Assembly (NCBI RefSeq): GCF_028583425.1
Contig: NC_072791.1
Coordinates: 31,007,368-31,071,367, forward strand
Source of the DNA: Eublepharis macularius
Lineage: Eukaryota > Chordata > Lepidosauria > Squamata > Eublepharidae
Direction: 5' to 3'
DNA: 64,000 nt
In this document: piece by piece, positions 33,701 through 45,700 of the stretch
Position numbering within the stretch: position 1 is the first letter of the stretch
Layout: every line of letters begins with the position of its first letter
The notes under the pieces: model-generated
Told to the model about the DNA's origin: nothing
The model's database searches: none
What the model saw: only the letters and a program-made list of their open reading frames with translations
Translations under genes and position numbers: made by a program

Positions 33701-36700
33701 GGCCTTCACCATGAATCAGCACCCATTTACACTAGTTCATTGGGAAGACTGATACAATCAACTTCCACTCACATGGGAGGGCCATTTAAATGTTAACACA
33801 TTAATGGTTAAGAGACTCCCACAACGGCAATGGGAAAATCTTTAAAGGGCACCTAAAAGTGAACGCATCTTCCATAGCCACTTTATAATGCTTTGACTCT
33901 TGCATCTCTCTTCTTTTCCCCAGGTGCTGAAATTAATACGCAGGCCAGCGACAAGGCCTCTGCTCTCTATGAAGCTTGTAAAAATGGGCATGAGAAGATT
34001 GTGGAATTTCTCTTATCCCAAGGTGCGGATGCTAACAAAACCAACAAGGACGGACTGTTACCCATTCACATGGGCTCCAAAAAAGGCTATTTTGAGTAAG
34101 TTGCATTATTTCTCAACTGTATTTTTTGCATGAGCATGTTAACAATAAATTTATTTTAAAAACCAGTTCCTTTTTACCTTTGAATCTCAAGCAGCAGAAT
34201 CCACTATTGCTATCCATACTAGACTCCTGCAGTGTTTGTACTGCAGGATATTTGAAAAATTTCGTATTTTGGGTGGCCTGTGTTTGTGCTGCATGTATGT
34301 AACCTGCTTAGATCACATTTTCTCACCACCATCTTCTCCTTCTGGTGTGTCTGTATTTTTTTACCCAATGTGTGTTTTCTCTGGGTCTGGATCTTTCATT
34401 ATTATATAAGCAAAGAAAAGACGGAGGGATTATGTTTCAAAGAGCTTACAATCTAAAGTTTGACTTTGTGGAAAGAACAAGGGAAAGATGAGAAGAAGCA
34501 AGGCTAACAAGAGATGGGTATAGGCAAACTGAGTTGCCCGTACTTAGACTCACTGATATCAGCTGGATGTGAAATCTGGGAACTGAAACAAGGGCTTCAT
34601 GGAGAAGGTTGGGTTATAGTTTTATAACTGCTCTACAGAGTTGAGCTTTGTTCATCAAGAACTGCCTATAATGTATGGTTAGTTTGAGTACCTGGAACAA
34701 CTGCTCTACACGCCACTGTGAAATCCTCCCCCTCTTCTCCTCCTTCTTCTACATTATGGTTTAGATTGTGTAGGTGGATCCACTAGAAGCTGGTGAGAGA
34801 GCAGGTGGCTCTTTCTTTTGGCAGGGCATTGAAATAGGAATCCTTTTGATCCTTAGTGGCTTCAATTTAGCAATTTTTATGCTGGTTACACACACACAGT
34901 TTATTCACCATGCAAACTGGTGATGTCAGGGGATGTTTCAAGTCACACTGGCTGGTGCAGAGGGTGGGGTCAGAAGGACCATGTCCTTGAAATGGCTTCC
35001 ATCCCATATAATATTGTTATATGGGTTCTAGTCTCTCATCCTATTCTAAACCCACTGACTTCAGTGGACTTAGAAGGGTGTAACTTTGTTTAAGATCAGC
35101 AGGATTTGAGCCCAATGGCACCTTAGAGACTAACAAGATTTTTAGCCAAAGGTCCTTTTTTCAGATACAAGAATTTGAAGAAGGGAGTTTGACTCTCAAA
35201 AGCTCATACTCTGAAAATCTTGTTGGTCTCTAAGGTGCCAGTGGACGCAAATCCTGCTGTTCTTTTGCAGACCAACACAGGTGCCTACCTAAACCTATCC
35301 GCTTAAGATTGCATTCTATCAATTTAGGATTCCGCTCTGGATCAAATTGCCTATTCCTAATTAGGCATACTTAGAAGTGAATCCCATTATTTTCAATAGG
35401 ACTTATTTCCAAGCAAATATGCTCAGGACTGAAGCATAAATAAAAGAAACCATTGTGGAGGGATGACCAAACTGCAAAGTAGTAGCAAAAAGTATTATAC
35501 CAACAAGGGGTCACCAAAGAAGAAATGTTATAGGTGCTTAGATAGTGGATTGGTACTAAAAAGGAGCCAGGAACTTGTTAATAGAATTGAACAGGCTGAT
35601 AACAATTTTGTAAATAAAAAACTACGTTAGCAGAGTTCTTGGCTTATTAAAAAAAATTAATAATCTGGATTTGTACTGTTCACAGATTGGTTAGGAATGA
35701 TTCACATCAATATATGAAATTACACTTAGTTCAGGTTCTGATTTCATGGGTTTCTATTAATTAGTTTTAACCAATCCACGCAAAAAGGAAAATCTGGCCG
35801 GTTGGATTTTAAATGTATATATATATATATATATATAATTGAAAACGTTAAGAAATGTTGGACCCAACTTTTCTTTGAACTCACTCCAACACTTCTTAGT
35901 AGTTCATGATGACCAAGTACTTTTTAAAAACTTGTAAGGTGAAAGCATTAAAAAGTTCCTCCTAACAAAATATTTATCCAGATTACAAACTTTGCCCCCA
36001 CGTGGCTGTTCATTTTTAATCCCCTTGGTATTCTGCATAACAATACTCTTCATGGTGACCTCTCTCAGTAAGCTTGTGGATTTAATACGTAATTCTGCAG
36101 GAATTCCATACTGAGACTTTCTGCCAGGACATGAAGGCTCCACAACATCAAAAAAAAAAAAAGAGAGAGATGATTTCTATTTTTTAAATGTTTGTTATTT
36201 GGGATGTGTTTGTTTTACACAATGCTGCTTCCCTGTTTGGGAAGGTTTATGTTCATACTGCTTCTTGTCAACTGCATGATCATTATGAAATATGCTTTAA
36301 CTTCCACAGTGCTGAAAATCTGTAGTGGTGATTGGATTTATTTTCTGTTGTGCATCCATTTGTGGATGCATTTTTATTAATTTCATACAACAGGAGCTCC
36401 TTTGATGCCATTAGCAGTGTTGATATGGGGCCTGGCAAATGGGGAGCCAGGATATGATGAAAGCCTCGTTGTGGAATGGATACAGCAGTGCTGTTTAAAG
36501 AAAAAGATAAAGGGTACTGTACAATAAATTCAGTGTGGAAAGGAGGATTTAGGCAGTCAGAACCAACCATTTATTAGAACTGATTCACATGATCACTGTA
36601 CGGCTGTGCATGGGGTGGGGAGACTGCCTGAATCATAAGTACAAAGCTCATTGTAAGTATAAATTGCCACTGTGCTAACGTTTTAGGAGGGTTTGTTGAG

Positions 36701-39700
36701 GAACCATCATTTCTAATGAGGGCAGACCATTTATTTGCCACTAGCAACGAAGCCCATTGTGGGGAAAATACAATGGACTCTAGAAAAGACAGGGCAGGTG
36801 GACTGGGCATTGCTGCCTCTGCAATGCCCCAGTCTGGGTGGAGGGATGGCAAGGCAGCTGGGCTGGGCATTGCCCCCCTCCGCAGGGCCCTGATTGGGGT
36901 GGGGGGGCAGGGTGGCCGGGCAGGGCATTGCCGCCTCCCCTGCAAGGGTCCTTGGAGTGCTCCTGCACTCCGCAGAGGCCTGATTCATCCCTGATTTGGG
37001 CAGCTGCAGGGCCCGGGAGTGTTGCCAGCGTGGTGGTGGAAAGGGCCCTAGAGTGCTCCTGTGGCCTGCAGCCACCTGATTTGGCCCCAATTCAAGCGGC
37101 TGCAGGGCCAGGAGCACTGGCAGCGGGGCAAAAAGGGTTCTGGAGAGCTCCTGTGCCCCATAGCAGCCGAATTGGGTCCCTTTTGGCTGGAAATCAGGCT
37201 GCTGCAGCAAACAAGAGTGCCACCAGGGAGCCACCTGGGAGGCACATTCCCCTGCCTTCCTCCTCCCTCTGCCAGGTAAGTGGGGACAGGGGGTGGAGCA
37301 GGGGATCCTCATCGGGGCCTCCTCAGCAAGCCATGTTGCTGAGCACTCACCTTTTATCCCCGCAGAGCGGCACTGGAGTGTGCCTGCGCAGGGTTAAAGG
37401 GTGAGTCGTCGCCAATATGGCTTGCCTTTTATATGGTAGGATATGCATGGCACAAACTGGTTTTGGGAAAAAAGCACTGGCCCTGTGCAGCACAGCCATA
37501 TGAATTAGTCCCAATTAAACAGTTGCCACGAAAGAAAGTGGCATGATATAGCTGAATCTTGCGAGATCGCGGCCTCACTCTACTTGGATGGGAGACCACT
37601 GAGGAAGGCCGGTGTCATACTGCAGAGGAAGGCAATGGCAAACCACCTTACTTGAAAGCCCCATACATTGGCTGTGACTTGACAGCACATGCATACACAC
37701 AAAGCAGTCGCTGAGTTCCAGCGCTATGCCTGCTTCCGAGAGAAAACAAAGGCTGCACACAGCTGTATTAGTTCGAAGCAAAATCCATAAAGAAAAATCC
37801 ATGCAATGTCTTTTAGTGGGATCGGCCAACACAACCACAAACACTATGCATGTTTTCCATGACTTTGGGTGGTTGTTCATAAAAGTTACTGCATGGCTGT
37901 TTAACAGGAGACGATGGCTTCACAGGCTTTTGAAGTGGGACTTTGTCAGGTTATATTATTATTTTCTAACTGTAGCATCATCTTTCCCAAGCCTTGGGGA
38001 ATGGATGGGCTTTTTATGTAGTACGTTTTCATCACAACTCCCTCTAAAGGGCTTGGGTGAGTGTACATTGCTCTCCCCTCCTCTGTTTTATCTTCACAAC
38101 AACCCTGTGAGGTCAGTTTGGCTAACAGAGCGTGACTGGCCCAAAGTCAACCAGTGGCTAAGGGTTTCAACCTGGGTTTCCCAGCTCCTAGTTTAGTATT
38201 CTAAACACTGTACCACACTTTCTACATGAGACACCTCTGCTCATGTTTGTTAAGTGTAGGGAGATGCAATATTAACTGGGAAGCATAGTTTTAAAAGACA
38301 TGGCCAGCTGAGATGCTCTTCAGGGGGTTTGTTAATTTCGTCTTCACCTCCCCAAGGTTCTGTCAATTTCATCTCTCCAGTCTAAAACCGCAAGGAATGG
38401 AAATGGGCTGGAGCTGTCTTCCAGAGCCAGGCTTGGACCAGGAGAGGTTATAATGGGCTGAAGATTCCCTTCTGGCATTTCACAGCCCCTTCGCACAGCT
38501 CCAGTATATAGCAAAGCCTTTGCCCTGCTGCTGACTCTGTCTTTTAAAACTATCCTTCCCAGCTAACATTGCATCTCCCGAAATGTGTTGTTCACATGGT
38601 GTCAGATGTCTCGTGTAGAGAGATTCGCTCTTTGTCATTGATCACATCAGATCGGCTAGTGTTGGCTTTTAGAGCCTGCTCACTGCCAGCAATTTAGAAG
38701 TAAATGATATCTACTTTACCCAGAAGGGAGCTACTTTATTCCTGAAAGGTTTTCCTTGGGCCATTAATGCGGCATTCATCTCTCACTATTCTAGGAGCTG
38801 CCTGCAGTGCTAAGCAAAGTTATGCCCTCTTAAGCCCATTGAAATCAATGGGCTTTTGAAGGGTGTAAGACTGCTTCAGATGGCACTGCAAGCCCCTCTC
38901 GATAACTAATCTTCTTATGGAGCAGCCACTTACAGAAACTTCCTAACACAAATCGCTCCCTTTAGATGGAAGATAGGGGAACGCGTTCAGGAAACTGTGA
39001 GCTATCTTTACCCTCCTCCGTTCTACTCTGTGTAGTTGCCTGCCAGTTTTTAGTTTATATGTGGATTCAGAAGTCTGCTCGTTGTAATGGCCCCTTGTTG
39101 TAGCTGGATTTGACCAGAGGCTTCAGCTCGCGCACACACCACCCTGCATGGCTTATGTTTTTTGTATTGCCGAAATTCCCTCTGTAACTGGAAGCAAAGC
39201 TTGTAATGTCTTTAACTCTTCCATAGGAAGCCTTTTGGAGAAGCCCAGCCCCTTTATTTTAACAAACCCCAGTAGATCAGGGGATGACTAATGATGGTGC
39301 TTGGTATACTCGCCTCTCAACAGTGTGTATGACATTTAAACTATTATGGATATTACAAAGTATTTGTTAGTGGTGGACAGCAGCCAGTTCAACAGCACCC
39401 AGGGCTCTTGCCTTCCAGGGAAGTCAGACTCTTTAAGAAATGACCTGTACATGAATTTCCTCTCGAGGCTCTGATTACTTTCTTTTGATGAGGTCATAAT
39501 GTCTCAAGATAATGGCAGGCAGGCTGGTAAATTGTTCCTTTCCATTTGCAGTCTTGTTCCAGCTGTTTAGACCTTTCCCCCGTTTGAATTGTTCCAAGCT
39601 GAGCTATTATATGGGATCATACAGGCCTGCCTCAAGCCAAACTCTTCAAGAATGTTCCAGGCAGTGCACACTGCCTGCCCTCTTAAGTGCTTTTCTATAT

Positions 39701-42700
39701 ACTAGATATATTTGGCCAGCACAGGCAATCCATGCAGTTCACAAACTAGTGGCATGTTTTTAAGCTGTGCTGGCCTCTCACCTACCTACATAATGGATGG
39801 TGACAACAGAGTTCTAACATGTATAATATTCATAGTGTATGTAATCCAAGGAACAATGTCGGGAAAGAGTCTAGGAAGGGTTTAGAAAGTGGGCCTGCCA
39901 CTTTAGGGGAAGGAAGCTCAATCACAGAAAGGGAAGACAGGAAGAACAATGAACTGGGAGTTGCAAGTTGGGGTGGAGGAAAGTCTAGTTTTCTCCAATA
40001 CAATTATGTTAGTGTTTGAAGCAGCTAAAGGTTTGAGCAGTGCTTCATGAACCAGGCAGAGTTTATATGTGTATATATATATAAACATACACACATATAG
40101 GCTTTGCACAGAGTTTACTTCTAAACTTCTTTTTAGTGCTAAGACACTCCAGAGTAAGCAAGAGATGATGCCTTGTGGTACCTGATTTATGATTTATTTA
40201 TGATTTATTAGGTATTAAATTATCTTCTGTTGATCAAGTCTATAGGGATTATAAATTGTACAGGATTTTGTGGCATCAGTAGGAGAGTTCTATAGAACTT
40301 GATTGCTTGCTGCGGAGCACTGATGGAGAGTTCTTGTTCCTAGATAAAGATGCCAGTCCAATGAGTTTTGATGAGTGGAATATATTCTTGTATCAGGAGG
40401 ACTGATGCTAGGTAGCTAAGGGCCAGCCCATACATTACAAAGCTCTCCCAACTCTTAGATGCTAGGAAAGGAAGCTGGAAGTCATGTCTGTTCTTCGATT
40501 CATTTCTGCTAGGATTGTCAAAATGCTGCTCCCAGTCACCAGCCGCACTCGGATCAAGCGCAGCGGCATCAGCCCACTGCATATGGCAGCGGAGTGCAAT
40601 CGTGATGACGTCTTGGAAGAGCTGGTAGAGGCTGGCTTTGATGTGAACGCCACCCTCTCTTTTGAGCGTGCCCGCCTCTATGAGGACCGGCGCACCACTG
40701 TTCTCTACTTTGCTGTAGCTAACAACAATGTCTATGCTACTGAACTGCTGCTCGAGGCTGGGGCGAATCCCAACATTGACCTCATCAACCCACTGCTCAT
40801 CTCCATCCGCCATGGCTGCCTGAAGATAATGAAGCTGCTCCTTGATTATGGCGCCAATATCAATGCTTACATTGCTTCCCACCCTACTACTTTCCCTGCT
40901 ACCATCATGTTCTCCATGAAGTACCTTGCTGTTCTGAAATTCCTGATGGATATGGGCTGTGATGGCAACTCCTGTTTTGACTGTCTGTATGGGTGTGGCC
41001 TGCATCCTGCCATAGAAACTAGAAGGGACAGATATAATGATTCCCTGGAGGAGAAACAGCCACATCCAGTACAGGTATGCTTACTTCTTGGAGGAAAGTG
41101 TATGATCGTAATTTAGTGGAAAGTGCATGATCGTAATTTAGTGGTAACATCATCTTTCCTTAGAAAAGTTTCCAGATTTAGTATCTGGCTTCTCTGTCCT
41201 GTCCTGTCAAGTAACAGGACTAGGAAAGGTTTCAACCTGATCTCCCAGAGAACCACCAACAGGGTGACAGTTAAGTGTCAGTTTGGTGTAGTTGGTGTCA
41301 GTTGGTCTGAAAATGTGGGTTTGATTCCTCACTTCTCTGCTTGAAGCCAGCTGGGTAACCTTGGGTCAGTTACAGCTCTTTCGGAGCTTTCTCAGGCTCA
41401 TCCACCTCACAGGGTGATTGTTATGAGGATAATAATAACACACTTTGTAAACTGCTTTGAGTGGGCATTAAGTTGTCCTGAAGGGCAGTATATAAATCAA
41501 AAGTTGTTGTTGTTAGATAAAACACTGGGCTAGCTTAGCTTAATCTTACAAGAGGGAAACAGGTCAGTAAGAACTGCTCAAACTCCAGTGGTGTCCAAAG
41601 TTTTATTAATATTTAAATTTGGATCACTTCTTGCTGCAGTTACTTATATTTATGTTGATCCAGTACTTCCTCTTGGTTTATAAAAATCTTTATCAGCCAT
41701 GATGCTCACTGTGTTGTCTTTTGTAACCAACATCCATCGGAACATCATAAGATTGTCATGAAGATTAAGAGAGGTCCCTAGCAGTGTAAAGAACTTTGTA
41801 CCCCGAAAAGTAGTAAAAGAATTAGGAACAATCGTTCAGTCCTCCATGCCAATGGAAAAGCAGGACATAACGCTTAAGGAATTGTAATAAGCATATAAGG
41901 AATGAAAGCTCAAAGTGTAATTTATCCACTAGAGGGCATTTAAACTATTTCACTGAGAGCAAAAGAGAACTATGTTTTTGACATGCTCTTGCTTTCTTCA
42001 GATATCTTGTTATATTACAAATGGGGTACAGGTATATGCAATACAAAATTGTCATTTCTGAGTTTTCCAAAAGTCCATCAACCCCAGGAGTAGGATTTCA
42101 GGAGCACAGAAGACTGTGGCAGCATGGGGCACATGGGGAAGTTCTCTCCTGCAAGCACTGCTGAGCTTATGGTGCATAGGATCTAGCCCTTAATACGCAG
42201 TAGTAAATTTGGTAGGTTTTTGTCCAAAGTAAGATAGCAGATATTTTACCTGATATAGTATCATAGTATTGGGCTCAAATTTGGTATATATCAACAAACT
42301 GGTACCCACCATGTGAAAATAAACAGTATCTGATACAGATGCAGTTGAAAATTATGCTTTATATTGTACCTTTTATTTTCCCCATTACATCTATACAAAG
42401 CTAGTAATCATTCTTCAAGAATTAGATCTGCCATTTGTAGACTCTCTAACAATATATATTGCCCTGACCTGGATAGTCCAGGTGAACCTGATCTTGTCAA
42501 ATCTCAGCAGCTAACCAGGGTTGGCTTTGGTTAGTAATTGGATGGGAGACCTCCAACAAAGACCAGGGTTGGAGAGGCACACAATGGCAAACCAGCTCTG
42601 TTAGTGTCTTGCCATGAAAACCCCACTAGGGGTCGCCATATGACAGCTATGACTTGAGGACAATCTCCACCACCACCTATATATCTTAATTGTATCACAT

Positions 42701-45700
42701 TTCTTTATGTTACAGTTTTGCGAAATTGTTTCTACCCCAGAGATGAATCGTTGGGCAGGGCCGATCATTGATGTTCTTCTGGATTATGTGGGCAATGTGC
42801 AACTTTGTTCCAGACTAAAAGAGCATATTGACAGCTATGAGGGTTGGGTTAACATTAAAAAGAAAGCAGGTGAGTTACTACCATGAATTGCTTAACACCA
42901 GTGCATAAGAATATAAGAGAAGCCGTGTTGGATCAGGCCAATGGCCCATCCAGTCCAACACTCTGTGTCACATAGTGGCCAAAAAACCAGGTGTCATCAG
43001 GAAGCCTGCCAGTGGGGAAGGGATACTAGAAGCCCTCCCACTGATTGCCCCCCCTCCAAACACCAAGAATACAGAGCATCAATGCCCTAGACAGAGAGTT
43101 CCAAAGGAAATGAAACCAGCATTTATCAAAATAAATCAGGATGTGGGTGATCATCTGAGAGCAGTTTCAGATGAGTATCCATGTTGGTCTCTAGTAGAAG
43201 AGCAAGGTTTGCTTTTTTAAAAAAAAAAATGCCAGAAGTCATATATATGGTTGCACTGATTTCCACCAGTTCTCCTTCTGAACTTGGGAGAGCCCTTAAA
43301 AAGGTGCCAGTACTCAGTACAGGTGAGTACCAACACACACACACACAGAGCCCTGCTTAACACAGATAAGAAAGAGTTCTCATTATTCTGTAATTCACTG
43401 ACAAGTTGGTACAAGCAACCTGCCCTGGACTAACCCCACCCCCAACTTCAATTGTCTGATGTCATAGAAATTTGATTTAACAAAAAGATAAATATTAGAA
43501 TCAACTGTGCCTATTCACTGATGGCATTTGGGATGGCTGTACTGGAGGAGAAAAAGTATGGCTTGATTCAGATATATTGTCAAACTCTGGTTTAATTTTT
43601 TTACTGTGGTTAGATTGTGAAACCAGGATTCTGTTCTCAGATGAGCAAGATATGTGATAAAGGGAGCACTAACTCTCAAAAGCTCATACCCTGGAAACCT
43701 AGTTGGTCTTTAAGGTGCTACTGGACCCAAATCTTGTTCTTCTACTACAGACCAACATGGATACTCATCTGAAACTGCTCTCAGATGATCACCCAAATCC
43801 TGATTTGTCTTGATAAATGCTGGTTTCATTTACTTTGCTCTGCAGCCAGGGAGACCTGTACAAGGGGAGAAGCTGAGATTAAGCCATCACATGAAACCAT
43901 AGTTAGCATTAACTGTGATTAATAAACCAACTTCCAACCATGGTTTCAAGTCCTAGTTTTATGCAGGGCTCATTTCGAGGGGGAACATGCCGGAACACAG
44001 TTCCGGTAGTTCTCCAAAGAGGTCACATGTCAGGTGGCCCCACCCACCTGACTCTCGGTCATTTTGGGCCCGTTTCAGCCTGGATTGGGGCCAAAATGGC
44101 CCAGATCGGGCCTCTGACAGGTGGTGGATCACTCTCCCACTCAGCAGCAGCCCAATCCTGACCATTTTGGGCCCCTTTTTGGCCATTCTCAGCCCTTTTT
44201 TGCCATTTTGGGCCCAATTTTGGCCTTGAATGGCCAGAATTGGGTCCAAAACAGCCAGGATAGGTGATGGCAGGGGGTGTGGCATATGCAAATTGGTTAT
44301 GCTAATGAACCATTTCCAGCAATGACAAGGGGTGTGGCATATGCTAATGAGTTATGCTAATGAATTGTGCTAATAAGTTCATCCAGCTCTTTTTCTACGA
44401 AATGACCCCTTGTTTTATGGATTCTAATGAACCATCATTAGTAGAGTGCCCTGAATTAAGATGATCACATAAACCATAGTTAGTTATTCGATGTATTGTC
44501 GAAGGCTTTCACGGCCGGAGAACGATGGTTGTTGTGGGTTTTCCGGGCTGTATTGCCGTGGTCTTGGCATTGTAGTTCCTGACGTTTCGCCAGCAGCTGT
44601 GGCTGGCATCTTCAGAGGTGTAGCACCAAAAGACAGATCTCTCAGTGTCACAGTGTGGAAAAGATGTAGGTCATTTGTATCTGCTCAGGAGGGGTGGGGT
44701 TGAGCTGAGTCATCCTGTAAGAGTTTCCCAGGGTGTGGAATGCTAATGGCGGGAGGCTTCACTGTATCCTGAGGAGGTTCTTTTGCATATGGATTGGTAC
44801 TTGATGTGCTAATCTTCTCTGCAGGGCTATTGTCAGGGATAGAATGTTTTGTTAGCCTGGCGTTTTTCAGAACTGGAAACCATGCTCTGTTCATTCTTAA
44901 GGTTTCTTCTTTCCTGTTGAAGTTTTGCTTATGCTTGTGAATTTCAATGGCTTCCCTGTGCAGTCTGACAAAGTAGTTGGAAGTGTTGTCCAGTATTTTG
45001 GTGTCCTGGAATAAGATACTGTGCCCTGTTTGAGTTAGGCTATGTTCAGCCACTGCTGATTTTTCAGGTTGTCCAAGTCTGCAGTGTCTTTCATGTTCTT
45101 TTATTCTTGTCTGGATGCTACGCTTTGTGCTCCCGATGTAAACTTGTCCACAGCTGCAGGGTATACGGTATACCCCTGCAGAGGTGAGGGGGTCTCTACT
45201 GTCTTTTGCTTACACAAAAACTCCAGTCACCACCCCCGACAGAAAAGAGGCATAATGAAAACATTAGTGGATCGTGCAAGACGGATATGTGAGCCGCACT
45301 TTCTCAATGAGGAAATTAATCATCTAAACCACGCACTTCAGGCAAATGGCTACTCCAGAAATGAAATCCGAAGAGCAATCAAACCCAGGATGAATCAAAC
45401 AACCAAGGAAAAACAGTCTCCTACAGGAAAAGTGTTTTTGCCATATATCAAAGGAATTACTGATCAGATGGGAAAGCTTATGAAAAAGCATAACCTTCAA
45501 GCAGTATTCAGACCCACCCGAAAAATACAACAGATGCTACGATCAGCAAAAGACACTGCAGACTTGGACAACCTGAAAAATCAGCAGTGGCTGAACATAG
45601 CCTAACTCAAACAGGGCACAGTATCTTATTCCAGGACACCAAAATACTGGACAACACTTCCAACTACTTTGTCAGACTGCACAGGGAAGCCATTGAAATT

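Noticed and set aside
36731-37404. 188-aa and 193-aa frames on opposite strands
   Set aside because: GC-rich non-autonomous Helitron interior. No homology and no splice context.
42462-42665. 5S rRNA-like sequence
   Set aside because: Diverged head of a SINE with an added body and tail. Not a 5S gene.
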